Source: Clostridia bacterium
Lineage (GTDB): Bacteria; Bacillota; Clostridia; Oscillospirales; Acutalibacteraceae
Reading direction: 5' to 3'
NCBI GenBank assembly: GCA_017449935.1
Contig: JAFSYP010000003.1
Coordinates: 1 to 48,539, forward strand
Length of the DNA: 48,539 nt
How positions within the stretch are numbered: the first letter of the stretch is position 1; each line of letters starts with the position of its first letter. The notes below the pieces were generated by a model. It worked only from the letters and a program-made list of their open reading frames with translations. It was not told where the DNA came from and did no database searches. Positions 28,298 through 36,998 of this stretch are shown here, one piece after another. The translations under genes were made by a program, and so were the position numbers.

Positions 28298-28317
28298 GCG
28301 GCAGCGCGTCCTGCCGC
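28298..28317 (-). other. Hairpin after the nucleotidyltransferase gene
   Basis: GCGGCAG/CTGCCGC stem with a 6-nt loop just after the stop codon, lacking a clear T-run. Possibly a weak terminator upstream of the rnj promoter. Confidence 0.4.
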
Positions 28318-28322
28318 AGTGC

Positions 28323-30635
28323 TTATTCTCCCTGCTGCTGTTCCAATTCCGACAACAGCCGCTCGAATCCGGAGCACATCTCTGCCGCCGTTTCCATATT
28401 CGCCGCCTCCGCCAGAACGTGCAGCGATTTGCCGTTTCGATCAGGCGTGATCAGAAGCCTTCCCTTATCCCGTTTCAGGGAGATCCCTTCGCGGACGGAT
28501 GCGTCGGCGTCCTGACCTGCGCCGAACAGATCATGGAGCTTGGAAGGCGAAAAGGAAACAGAAAACGTCTTGCGTTCCAGATAGAAGTCCGGGATCTCCT
28601 CGCACAGCGCGTCAAGCGTCATATTCCGCTGTTTGATGATGCGCAGCACACGCACGCACAGATACAAACCGTCGCGCAAAAAGATCTGCTTTGCCGACAA
28701 TCGTCTCGCCGCGGCGTCGGAATCGTCCGTCGGGGCGGACAGATAACGGTGCACGGTCCTGCCGTATTGCGCCGCCAGTGTGTCGAGCGCCAGCGGCGCG
28801 TCGTATGCGAGCGCGACGTCAAGTCCTTCGCGAAACGCGTCCGCACAACATACGGCCAGCAGTTTCTCATGCGGCACCGTTTGGTTTTCCGTCACAGCCT
28901 GCGCGCGAAAACCGTCCGAGGAGATGCGAAAAATCAAAGACCGGCTGCGCAAATACCCGAGTCGAAGCAGAATATCCTCCATCAAAAGCGAGATCTGCGG
29001 ATCGGCGCACTGCACGCAGACCTCCGTACCGGAGAGGCCCATCGGCGCCTGTTTCATCAGCTCCCGTCCGTACATCAGCAAAATGCTGCGCATATCCGCC
29101 ACGTCGCGCACGGATTGCGGCAGACAGCGGTTATATTCACCTTGGCGCATACGCGTTTCGATCTCGCGCTCCAGATACCGGGGCGCCGGCAGTCCGCCGT
29201 CGCCGCAGATCCTTATCTGCGGGCGTTCGCCGCCGCGAATGAAAATGCCGATCGACAGTCCGCAGAACGCCGTGGCATATGACAATTGCGCTTCAAAGCA
29301 TTCGCCGAAGCTCCACACATGACCGCCCGCGGACAATATTCCTGCCTCCAGCGCACGCGTCAACGCTTTGGCAAAGCTCGATCCGTCATGCCCGACGCCG
29401 GTCTTTCTGCACGCCGGAATACTGCCGACAGCAGAACCGAGCGAAACACACATCTGCGACGTCAGCTCCACGTTTTCGTCCACGCCGTTCCCGCCGAAAT
29501 AATCGGGATGTTTGACGCCGAAACGCACGTCCTCGCGAACGACCGTCCCGCTGTCGACCGATTTCTCCGGCCAGATACGCACGTTCTGCCGAACGCTGGC
29601 ACGCGCGCCGATCACGCTGTCGCTGCCCGCAACGCTGCGCTCGAACATTGAAGCGCGTTCCAGAAGCCGCGCGCCGCAGCAAAGCACAGCGTCCTGCATC
29701 GACGCGCCGAAGCCCGCCTGCGCGCGTGAATGCAGCACGGAACCGCGCACGCGCGCCTTTGCACCGACCGTGACGCCCGACTCTAACACTGTATACGGAC
29801 CGATCACGGCGCCGTTTCCGATCTGGGCGCGGCTGCCGATATAGACCGGCGGCACGATCGTATAATCCCCGACAGGCATAATATCCTGCACATACACGCC
29901 GTCCTGCGCTTTTTTCAGCGGAAACCGTATCTTTCCCTGTAAAAGATCGCGCTGACACCGAAGATAGGCCGGCACATCTCCGACGTCGCACCAATACCCT
30001 TCGGCCTGATAACAGTACATCGCGCGATCCTTTCGCAGCATTTGCGGAAAAAGCTGCTGCGCAAAATCATACGGCGTGTCGTCCGGAATCTCGTTAAGAC
30101 ACGATGGATCAAGGATATAGATGCCCGTGTTGGCCAAATCGGTCGTGGCCTGTCCCCATGACGGTTTCTCTAAAAACCGTCTGATACGACCGTCGCCGTC
30201 TTTCTCGATCAGACCGAATTCCCGCGGATCGTCGACTCTGTACGCCGCGACCGTCACATCCGCGCCGACCGAACGGTGATACTCTGCGATCTTATCCAGT
30301 TCAAAATCGCACATAGCGTCTCCGCTGACCACAATGAACGGCTCCGTCCAGTCTCCGGCCGCTTTTTTGTCGCTGCCCGCCGTTCCGAGCGCAGACGGTT
30401 CGTCGGAAAACGCCAGACGCAAAGGACCGTAAACGCCGTCCGGATAGCGCTGCTCGATGCACTGCGACAAATAACCGAGCGTCACGCACGCCTCGCGTAC
30501 GCCGCTGCGGATCAAAAGGTCAAAAATATATTCCAGGATCGGTTTCCCGCAGACCGTCGCCAACGGCTTCGGCGTGTCGCAAGTCATCGGACGCAGACGA
30601 GTTCCCTTTCCGCCCGCAAGAACAACAGCTTTCAT
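28323..30635 (-). CDS. Sugar-phosphate nucleotidyltransferase fused to a degenerate phosphomannomutase-like region
   Basis: Residues 1-235 are a nucleotidyltransferase (VVLAGGKGTRLRPMTCDTPKPL, VSGDAMCDF, FLEKPSWG) expected to make an NDP-sugar, annotated in relatives as mannose-1-phosphate guanylyltransferase. Residues ~255-375 form a left-handed beta-helix of hexapeptide repeats. From ~415 the sequence resembles phosphomannomutase: VGHDGSSFAKALTRALEAG keeps the active-serine neighbourhood. The DGDxDR metal loop and the RPSGTEP phosphate-binding loop are not recognisable, so mutase activity is doubtful. 770 residues. AAAGGAGC site at ATG 30635. No strong promoter found. Confidence 0.8.
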   Translation of the reverse strand: MKAVVLAGGKGTRLRPMTCDTPKPLATVCGKPILEYIFDLLIRSGVREACVTLGYLSQCIEQRYPDGVYGPLRLAFSDEPSALGTAGSDKKAAGDWTEPFIVVSGDAMCDFELDKIAEYHRSVGADVTVAAYRVDDPREFGLIEKDGDGRIRRFLEKPSWGQATTDLANTGIYILDPSCLNEIPDDTPYDFAQQLFPQMLRKDRAMYCYQAEGYWCDVGDVPAYLRCQRDLLQGKIRFPLKKAQDGVYVQDIMPVGDYTIVPPVYIGSRAQIGNGAVIGPYTVLESGVTVGAKARVRGSVLHSRAQAGFGASMQDAVLCCGARLLERASMFERSVAGSDSVIGARASVRQNVRIWPEKSVDSGTVVREDVRFGVKHPDYFGGNGVDENVELTSQMCVSLGSAVGSIPACRKTGVGHDGSSFAKALTRALEAGILSAGGHVWSFGECFEAQLSYATAFCGLSIGIFIRGGERPQIRICGDGGLPAPRYLEREIETRMRQGEYNRCLPQSVRDVADMRSILLMYGRELMKQAPMGLSGTEVCVQCADPQISLLMEDILLRLGYLRSRSLIFRISSDGFRAQAVTENQTVPHEKLLAVCCADAFREGLDVALAYDAPLALDTLAAQYGRTVHRYLSAPTDDSDAAARRLSAKQIFLRDGLYLCVRVLRIIKQRNMTLDALCEEIPDFYLERKTFSVSFSPSKLHDLFGAGQDADASVREGISLKRDKGRLLITPDRNGKSLHVLAEAANMETAAEMCSGFERLLSELEQQQGE

Positions 30636-30702
30636 TCGATGCGCTCCTTTGTTGGTATTTCACGCATAGTATGGACGCGGGGTAAAAATTTAAACAAAAA
30701 AC

Positions 30703-30731
30703 TTGTGCCGAGAGAAAAAATGTGGTATGCT
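30703..30731 (+). promoter_or_regulatory. Promoter of rnhA
   Basis: TTGTGC (30703-30708) and TATGCT (30726-30731) with a 17-bp spacer, about 30 nt before the rnhA ATG. Confidence 0.6.
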
Positions 30732-30761
30732 GACAAAAGAGCGCAAAAAGGAGCCTGAAAC

Positions 30762-31208
30762 ATGAAACACGTTGACATATATACCGACGGCGCCTGTTCC
30801 GGCAATCCCGGAGCCGGCGGCTACGGCAGTATACTGCGATACGGCAAGTATGAGAAAGAGATCAGCGGCGGCAGCGCCCACACGACCAACAACCGTATGG
30901 AATTGTCCGCCGTCGTGGAGGCGCTCAAGCTCCTGCGCGAGCCGTGCGAGATCACGATCTATACCGATTCGCAGTATGTGGCCAACGGGATCAACAAAGG
31001 ATGGGCGGCTTCCTGGAGAAAAAACGGATGGCGTAAACCGGACAAAAAGCCGGCGCTCAATCCGGATCTTTGGGGCGAACTGCTCGATCTTCTCAGTAAA
31101 CACGAGTACACGATCGTCTGGCTGCGCGGCCACGCGGGCCATCCGGAAAACGAACGCTGCGACGCGCTGGCCGTGGCGCAGTCCCAAAAATATCGGGAGG
31201 ATAAATGA
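30762..31208 (+). CDS. rnhA: Ribonuclease HI
   Basis: Removes RNA from RNA-DNA hybrids. All four catalytic acids are present: Asp9 ([12 protein letters not shown]), Glu47 (NNRMELSA), Asp69 (IYTDSQYV) and Asp134 (ERCDALA), plus His124 in [11 protein letters not shown]. 148 residues with the basic handle region ([12 protein letters not shown]) of the E. coli-type enzyme. AAAAGGAG site before ATG 30762. The next gene starts 4 nt after its stop. Confidence 0.97.
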   Translation: MKHVDIYTDGACSGNPGAGGYGSILRYGKYEKEISGGSAHTTNNRMELSAVVEALKLLREPCEITIYTDSQYVANGINKGWAASWRKNGWRKPDKKPALNPDLWGELLDLLSKHEYTIVWLRGHAGHPENERCDALAVAQSQKYREDK

Positions 31209-31212
31209 TCCG

Positions 31213-32337
31213 ATGCATATAGCTTTTCTGATTCGCTGTCTTTCTCCGGGCGGCGCAGAACGCGCGGCAACGGCGCTCGCCAATCAGATGACACGATGCG
31301 GCCATAAAGTTACGATTCTGTGTCTTACGGGAACGGACTGCTTTTATGAAACAGATCCCGAAATAAATATAAGGTACCTGAATTCTGATCCGGCCGAGCT
31401 GACTGCCGGCATTCGCAGACTGACAGATCTATTACAGCGCAGCCGTACGATACGAAAGGCAGTTCGCGAGATCGGTCCGGACGTTTTGGTCGGCATGAGC
31501 TGGATGATGTCGGTCTACGCTGTGTTTTCCACATGCGGAACGCCTGTCGCCAGCATCGGCACGGAACGATCAAATCCGTTTATTCTCAACAAGAGTCGCG
31601 TGAATTCCTTTCTTCGCCAGTTCGCGGCGAAGCATTGCGACGGGTTTGTCTGCCAGACGGAAAAGGCGCGGAGCTTCTTCTCCTCTGCGGCGCAGAGGAA
31701 GATTCGTATTATTCCGAACGGTATTTTTAATCCGGAGGTTTTCAATACTCCGGTACCTTATGAAAGAGAAAAGATCATCACCGCGCTCGGGCGTCTGGAC
31801 GACAATAAAGGGTATGACGTCCTGATCCGTGCGTTTGCGCTTGTCCGGGCAAGGCGGCCGGACTACACGCTTTGTATCTTCGGAGACGGAGAAAAACGGG
31901 ACGACTTGTTATCGCTTGCCGCGTCGCTGGGCGTCGCCGACGCCGTACGTCTTCCCGGCACAGACAAGTCCGCGATCCGCAAAATTGCCGCCTCGTCCGT
32001 CTTTGTTCTTTCCTCCCGTTCGGAGGGTATGCCGAACGCATTGATCGAGGCGATGGCCGTCGGCGTCCCCTGTGTTTCCACGCGCTGCGATATGGGTCCG
32101 GAAGAATTGATCCGCGACGGCGTGAACGGTCTTCTCGTTCCGGTCGACGATCCGGACAGTATGGCGAAGGCGATCCTGCGGGTTCTGGATGATCCGCAGC
32201 TTCAAACCGATCTGTCACACGCGGCCGTTGCGATCCGCAGTACCCACGCCGTCGAACCTGTGACAGACCGTTGGCTTCGTTTATTTGACGAAGTACGGAG
32301 CGCGAAATGCGGAAAAGCGCGAAATTACAAAAAATAG
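31213..32337 (+). CDS. GT4-family glycosyltransferase
   Basis: Retaining GT-B glycosyltransferase probably acting on a surface glycan or glycolipid; donor and acceptor unknown. N-terminal MHIAFLIRCLSPGGAERAATALANQM and a C-terminal nucleotide-sugar site with EGMPNALIEAMAVGVPCVST (the E-x7-E motif) define the family. 374 residues. ATG 31213 is four nt after the rnhA stop with GGGAGG 12 nt upstream; longer in-frame starts would lie inside rnhA. No membrane segment is visible. Confidence 0.9.
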   Translation: MHIAFLIRCLSPGGAERAATALANQMTRCGHKVTILCLTGTDCFYETDPEINIRYLNSDPAELTAGIRRLTDLLQRSRTIRKAVREIGPDVLVGMSWMMSVYAVFSTCGTPVASIGTERSNPFILNKSRVNSFLRQFAAKHCDGFVCQTEKARSFFSSAAQRKIRIIPNGIFNPEVFNTPVPYEREKIITALGRLDDNKGYDVLIRAFALVRARRPDYTLCIFGDGEKRDDLLSLAASLGVADAVRLPGTDKSAIRKIAASSVFVLSSRSEGMPNALIEAMAVGVPCVSTRCDMGPEELIRDGVNGLLVPVDDPDSMAKAILRVLDDPQLQTDLSHAAVAIRSTHAVEPVTDRWLRLFDEVRSAKCGKARNYKK

Positions 32338-32348
32338 TTACAAAACAC

Positions 32349-32377
32349 TTGCTTTTTTTGTCATTATATTGTAATAT
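32349..32377 (+). promoter_or_regulatory. Promoter of the dockerin-LRR/cohesin unit
   Basis: TTGCTT (32349-32354) and TAATAT (32372-32377), 17-bp spacer, in an AT-rich stretch about 45 nt before the start codon. Confidence 0.75.
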
Positions 32378-32422
32378 ATAGATAATTAGCAATCTATACT
32401 ATATTGCAAAGGAGGTTTTGTC

Positions 32423-33982
32423 TTGAAATTTTCACGAATACAAAAACTTTTATCCTGTACTTTGGCGTTTCTGCTTTTGCTTTCCGCAGGCGCTGCAGCC
32501 GGTTCTCCGATGTTCGGAACATTTCTCGCGAATGCAGCGCAGACAGATTCGGGATACCAGTATATCGCGGATTCTTCAAAGAAAACGGCGCAGATCACCG
32601 GATACACCGGAAGCTCGCATTCACTGACGATCCCCTCGGTCATTGAAGGTTACTCCGTGACTTCGATCAAGAGCGAGGCGTTCAAAGGCAAGAACACGAT
32701 CCTTTCCGTTACGATCCCTGATACGGTGACCAACATCGGCAGCGAGTGCTTCTCGGGCTGTACGCTGCTCGGCGTCGTCGATCTTGGCAAAGGCGTTTCT
32801 TCCATCGGCAGCAAGGCGTTTGAAAACTGCAGCATACTCAGCACGATCAGTATTCCCGCTGCCACGTCGTCCATCGGCGCACAGGCTTTTATCGGGTGTA
32901 AAAAGCTGAAATCTATTGAGGTCTCTTCCGGCAATCTTGTTTTCACCTCAAAGGATGGCGTCCTGCTGACACGGTTAGAAACTTCGCTGATCACGTATCC
33001 CCCGGGACGCAGCAACGATAGCTATACCGCACCGGATGTTCTGTCCATTGAAAACTATGCGTTCCAAGACGCTAAGAGTCTCAAAACGCTCATTTTGTCC
33101 AAGTCGACGACCACGATCGGCAAGGGCGCGTTCAAGGGTTGCTCCGCACTTGAAAGAATTGCTACTTCGACTGATCCTGACAAATATGATCTTCCTGAAA
33201 AGCTCACTAAGATCGACGACGAAGTTTTCAGCGGATGTAAAAAACTATCCAAGCTATCTTTCCCGTCGTCTATCAAGTCGATCGGCGCAGACGCTTTCAA
33301 GGACTGCGTCTCGATTACAAAGTTCACGATCCCCGATAACATCACGACGATCGGCACAGGCGCTTTTTCCGGCTGTTCCGGGATTACTTCCGTTACGATC
33401 AATAAAAAGCTCACCGCGATTTCCGGCTCCGCTTTTGCCGGGTGCTCCGGTCTGAAGGAATACAAGGTCCCCGACGGCGCTTCCTTCACCGTGGCAAAGG
33501 GCGTTTTATTCAACAAGGAAGGCACCCGCCTGATCGCCTACCCCGCCGGCAGCGAAGCCACCGAGTATAAAGTAGGCGAAAAAGTCACGACGATCGGCGA
33601 AAACGCATTTGACAACTGCAAAAACCTCAAGAAGCTGACGATCCCCGCGACCGTCAAAAAGATCGTGGAGCCTGCCGTCAGAAACTGTGACGGTCTGACG
33701 ATCTATGTAGAGGAAGGCTCCGAAGCCCAGAAGTATTTCCAGGAACATACTTCCGGATTCAGCTCGCTGAAGATCGGATCGGACAAGCCCGGCGACGTGA
33801 ACGGGGACGGCGAAGTCGACAACGCCGACGTCATCCTGCTGCGCCGTTATGTCGCCAAATGGAAGAACGTAGCGATTCACACGGAGTCTGCGGACGTCAA
33901 TAAAGACGGCGAAGTCGACAACGCCGACGTCATCCTGCTGCGCCGCTATGTCGCCGGATGGAAGAACGTCAAACTGAAGTAA
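32423..33982 (+). CDS. Secreted leucine-rich-repeat (BspA-like) protein with C-terminal type I dockerin
   Basis: Starts at TTG 32423, seven bases after AAAGGAGG. Signal peptide in residues 1-39 (SCTLAFLLLLSAGAAAGS). Residues ~60-440 are LRR_5 repeats of about 23 residues with the pattern IGxxAFxxCxxLxxIxIPxxVxxI. Residues ~457-519 form a dockerin: two calcium loops, DVNGDGEVDNADVILLRRYV and DVNKDGEVDNADVILLRRYV, 33 residues apart. Dockerins bind cohesins, and a cohesin protein is encoded next. The LRR part likely mediates binding to proteins or host or glycan surfaces; no catalytic domain is present. Confidence 0.93.
   Translation: MKFSRIQKLLSCTLAFLLLLSAGAAAGSPMFGTFLANAAQTDSGYQYIADSSKKTAQITGYTGSSHSLTIPSVIEGYSVTSIKSEAFKGKNTILSVTIPDTVTNIGSECFSGCTLLGVVDLGKGVSSIGSKAFENCSILSTISIPAATSSIGAQAFIGCKKLKSIEVSSGNLVFTSKDGVLLTRLETSLITYPPGRSNDSYTAPDVLSIENYAFQDAKSLKTLILSKSTTTIGKGAFKGCSALERIATSTDPDKYDLPEKLTKIDDEVFSGCKKLSKLSFPSSIKSIGADAFKDCVSITKFTIPDNITTIGTGAFSGCSGITSVTINKKLTAISGSAFAGCSGLKEYKVPDGASFTVAKGVLFNKEGTRLIAYPAGSEATEYKVGEKVTTIGENAFDNCKNLKKLTIPATVKKIVEPAVRNCDGLTIYVEEGSEAQKYFQEHTSGFSSLKIGSDKPGDVNGDGEVDNADVILLRRYVAKWKNVAIHTESADVNKDGEVDNADVILLRRYVAGWKNVKLK
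33806..33955 (+). repeat. Near-identical DNA duplication within the dockerin
   Basis: Two 51-nt segments (33806-33856 and 33905-33955) differ at one synonymous position and encode the two calcium-binding loops with helices. The unit period is 99 nt. Confidence 0.9.
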
Positions 33983-34000
33983 TAATAAAAGGAGACTGTT

Positions 34001-34909
34001 ATGAAAAGAATTGCTAAAACGACTCTGATCGCCCTGATATGCGCGTTTCTGTGCTTTGCAATGATCCCGTTCAGCGCCTGTGCCGAAGACGACGGCGCGG
34101 CCGTTTCCGTCAGCAGCGCAAGCGGCAAGGCCGGAGATACGGTGACGATTAATGTTTCACTGGACGAGAACCCCGGCTTGATCGCCATGAATCTGAACGT
34201 AAACTACGACGACAAGCAGCTTGAACTTGTAAACGTCAGCGATTCCGGAATGCTCAAGGGATTCAATTCCCCCTCCTCCTATGAAGGCAGCTCCTATACG
34301 CTGAACTGGGAAGACGGCCTTTCGACCGAAAACAACAAGGGCACCGGCACGGTCGCGACGCTGACCTTCAAGCTCAAGGAGGACTGCGACAAGGCGTCGG
34401 TTTCCGTCGCCGGAAAAGGGCATGACGCAGACGTAAATACGGTAAGCGTATCGGGCAGCAGCGGCACCATCACAAACACAAGTCCGACCACGACCACGAC
34501 AACCACAACCACAACAACGACGACCACGACAAAACCGGCCACAACAAAGCCGACAACGACAAAGTCAGCGACGACCAGATCGTCTGCAACGACCACGAGA
34601 GCATATACGACGCAGCCGTCCTACACGCGCAGCAGTAATGCGGACAATACATATCCCCTCGTACAATCCGATCTTTCCACGACCGAAGCGGAAACCGAGA
34701 GCACGACCGACCTGCTCGCTCTGTGGGAAACGACCAATGATTTTTGGATGACCATGTCGCCGACGGTCGAATCCACGACCGAGATCGAGGAAAGCAATTC
34801 GCGCAGCCCTCTGTCCAAGAGCAAGATCATCCTGATCGCTCTGATGGGCGCATTTGCCGTTATCGGCGTCGCGATCATCATTTCCATGGTACGCAAGAGC
34901 CAAGGTTAA
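34001..34909 (+). CDS. Membrane-anchored single-cohesin protein
   Basis: Signal peptide in residues 1-27 (LIALICAFLCFAMIPFSACA; the Cys in FSAC could even be an atypical lipobox). Residues ~33-148 fit a cohesin: VSVSSASGKAGDTVTINVSLDENPGLIAMNLNVNYDD, then GTGTVATLTFKLK. A Thr-rich linker with (ACN)n codons spans ~152-200, then an acidic Thr/Ser region and a C-terminal helix (~275-296, IILIALMGAFAVIGVAIIISMV) ending in RKSQG. There is no LPxTG, so anchoring is by the helix. 18 nt downstream of the dockerin gene; probably its receptor. Confidence 0.88.
   Translation: MKRIAKTTLIALICAFLCFAMIPFSACAEDDGAAVSVSSASGKAGDTVTINVSLDENPGLIAMNLNVNYDDKQLELVNVSDSGMLKGFNSPSSYEGSSYTLNWEDGLSTENNKGTGTVATLTFKLKEDCDKASVSVAGKGHDADVNTVSVSGSSGTITNTSPTTTTTTTTTTTTTTTKPATTKPTTTKSATTRSSATTTRAYTTQPSYTRSSNADNTYPLVQSDLSTTEAETESTTDLLALWETTNDFWMTMSPTVESTTEIEESNSRSPLSKSKIILIALMGAFAVIGVAIIISMVRKSQG
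34487..34560 (+). repeat. Thr-codon (ACN) low-complexity tract
   Basis: Almost uninterrupted ACN triplets encode the Thr linker of the cohesin protein; a simple-sequence stretch that could vary in length by slippage. Confidence 0.8.
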
Positions 34910-34923
34910 TCCGATTGTCTTTT

Positions 34924-34951
34924 TCGGCGGAGCCTGACGCGGTTCCGCCGA
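34924..34951 (+). terminator. Possible terminator after the cohesin gene
   Basis: 8-bp perfect stem TCGGCGGA/TCCGCCGA with a 12-nt loop followed by TTCTT; a weak T tail, so likely partial. Confidence 0.5.
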
Positions 34952-34987
34952 TTCTTCATGCTGATATTATAAAGGAGCGATCTTTCA

Positions 34988-36976
34988 ATGAAACTCGGAA
35001 AGAAACTGATCTGTCTGCTGCTGTGCTTTGCCATGCTCGTCACCACATTGACCTGCGTCGCCGCAGCGAAAAAGCAGGACGCCGTTTATACCGCGTCAAC
35101 CGTACAGGAGGCGCTCGATCTGATTGCGCAGCAGGACGTCGATCATGACTGCAAGACGAAGTGTCACGGCAACTGCGGATATTCGCCTGTCATCATCGTA
35201 CCCGGCATCATGCAGTCACAGGTTTATGTGCAGAACAAGGAAGGCACCGGCGACCTGATGACGGTCGACGGCTTCCCGATCGTGGAAGGCATGGACATGG
35301 CGTTTATGTTCGATACACAGTCTGTCAAACAGGACGTCAAGAAAATGATCTTCCCGCTTCTGACGGCGTTTCTTTTCGGACGTAAGGCGCAGTTCATCGA
35401 CCTTGTGTGCGAGATCCTGGATAAATGCTTTTACAGCCATTATTTCAACGAGGACGGTACGCGCGTGTATCCCGCACAGGTGGATGAATACTGGTACTCT
35501 CTTGAGGAATGCAAGAATCATCCCGAGAAATCCTACAACTATGCCAAGGGTTATTCCACGGATAAAAACGGCAATACGCTGCCGACGACAAAGTATCAGA
35601 CCGAATACGACTTCATCATGCGCCAGGTCGACGTGAGCAGCTACGGCGAAAAAGCCGGCTTCGATCACCTGTATTATTATGCGTACAGCTCCTTCGGCGA
35701 TACCTATGAGATCGCCTCGCGTCTGGACGACTTTGTGCAGATGGTCAAGGATCAGACCGGACACAGCAAGGTCAGCATCGTTTTTATTTCGCTGGGCGGA
35801 ACGATCGGCAGCACGTATCTGTCCGAGTTCTGCAACCCGCAGGATATCGACCGCATCGTGTTCGCAGCGGCGGCTCTTGACGGCTCGAATCTGCTGAGCA
35901 GCCTGATGAAAGCCGATCTGAACTTCGACAGCAAAAAGCTGTATACCACCATGATGCCGGATCTGATGTCCATTGTCGATTCCGATCTCATATGGGTAGG
36001 CTATCTTTTGAACGTCTTGCTGCGCTGCGTACCGCAAAAATTCCTTTCCGGCTATCTTTCAGACGTGGCATATGAAGGAATCCACCGTGTGCTGGGCAAC
36101 CTGTTATATAATTGTCCCTCGATGTGGGCGCTCGTCCCCAGCAGCGAATATCCGGCTATGGCGGATGAACTGATCAAAAGCGACGTGCTTCGCGCCAAGA
36201 CCGACCGTTATTACAATATCCAAAAGAACGCCAAAGAAACCATCCGCCGTCTTACGGACGAAGGTATGGACATTTTCGTGATCTGCGGCTATGATCTGCC
36301 GCTGCCGTCCATCCTCAAGTGCTACGCGTACAGCTCCGACAATATCATTCAGGCTTCTTCCACGTCCATCGGCGCCACCGTCGCGCCTTACGGCGAATCG
36401 CTGCCGGATGATTATGAACCCGCCATCGACGACAGTTACGTCTCTCCCGATCATCGCGTGGACGCCGGCACCTGCGCACTGCCCGACCGCACATGGTTTG
36501 TCAAGGGGCAGAGCCATCTGACGCTGCAGGCCGCGCTGCACGACACGATCGAGCTTTGCATTCAGATCGTCGTCAACAAGGATATTACGGACGCGCGTGA
36601 ACACAACGGCGGCTATAAGCAATTCAACGGCTACCGCTACACCAAGAAACTGCAGGAGCTGCTGCGCGACTATGAGAATCTGAGCGAAGATCAGCTGAAC
36701 AAGCTGTCCAAGAGAAAACGCGACGCACTGCAGAAAGCGTATGATAACGGCGTTGCGGAGCTTTCCAGTATGGACTGGGACGGCGAAAAGATGCTTGCGG
36801 CAGAAAGAGCGATGTACACCGCCATGTACAGAGCGCGGCTGCTCACCAATCAAAAGACAGCCGACTCCCCGTTCAAACGCTATGTCGCGCCGAAAACTGC
36901 GGAGAAGGTCATGCAGTTCTGGAGCGACAGCACCTTCAAGATCTTCGGTACAGACGATTTTATACTCTTTGCATGA
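34988..36976 (+). CDS. Secreted LCAT/lipase-like alpha/beta hydrolase with an atypical nucleophile elbow
   Basis: 662 residues with a signal peptide (LICLLLCFAMLVTTLTCVAAA). VIIVPGIMQSQVY near residue 70 resembles the oxyanion strand of lecithin:cholesterol acyltransferase-like lipases. The predicted nucleophile is Ser268 in VFISLGGTIGS, where Phe-Ile replaces the usual Gly-His of GHSxGG. A late His in KGQSHLTLQ could complete the triad, and DIFVICGYDLPLP resembles the acid strand. The C-terminal ~130 residues are helical, with no anchor visible. Function is inferred; it could act on lipids or be inactive. Start ATG behind AAAGGAG. Confidence 0.6.
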   Translation: MKLGKKLICLLLCFAMLVTTLTCVAAAKKQDAVYTASTVQEALDLIAQQDVDHDCKTKCHGNCGYSPVIIVPGIMQSQVYVQNKEGTGDLMTVDGFPIVEGMDMAFMFDTQSVKQDVKKMIFPLLTAFLFGRKAQFIDLVCEILDKCFYSHYFNEDGTRVYPAQVDEYWYSLEECKNHPEKSYNYAKGYSTDKNGNTLPTTKYQTEYDFIMRQVDVSSYGEKAGFDHLYYYAYSSFGDTYEIASRLDDFVQMVKDQTGHSKVSIVFISLGGTIGSTYLSEFCNPQDIDRIVFAAAALDGSNLLSSLMKADLNFDSKKLYTTMMPDLMSIVDSDLIWVGYLLNVLLRCVPQKFLSGYLSDVAYEGIHRVLGNLLYNCPSMWALVPSSEYPAMADELIKSDVLRAKTDRYYNIQKNAKETIRRLTDEGMDIFVICGYDLPLPSILKCYAYSSDNIIQASSTSIGATVAPYGESLPDDYEPAIDDSYVSPDHRVDAGTCALPDRTWFVKGQSHLTLQAALHDTIELCIQIVVNKDITDAREHNGGYKQFNGYRYTKKLQELLRDYENLSEDQLNKLSKRKRDALQKAYDNGVAELSSMDWDGEKMLAAERAMYTAMYRARLLTNQKTADSPFKRYVAPKTAEKVMQFWSDSTFKIFGTDDFILFA

Positions 36977-36998
36977 CCTCGGAAAGGACCAATGACAC

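Noticed and set aside
34487-34560. Possible simple-repeat regulatory element
   Set aside because: It is explained by Thr codons of the linker in the cohesin protein.
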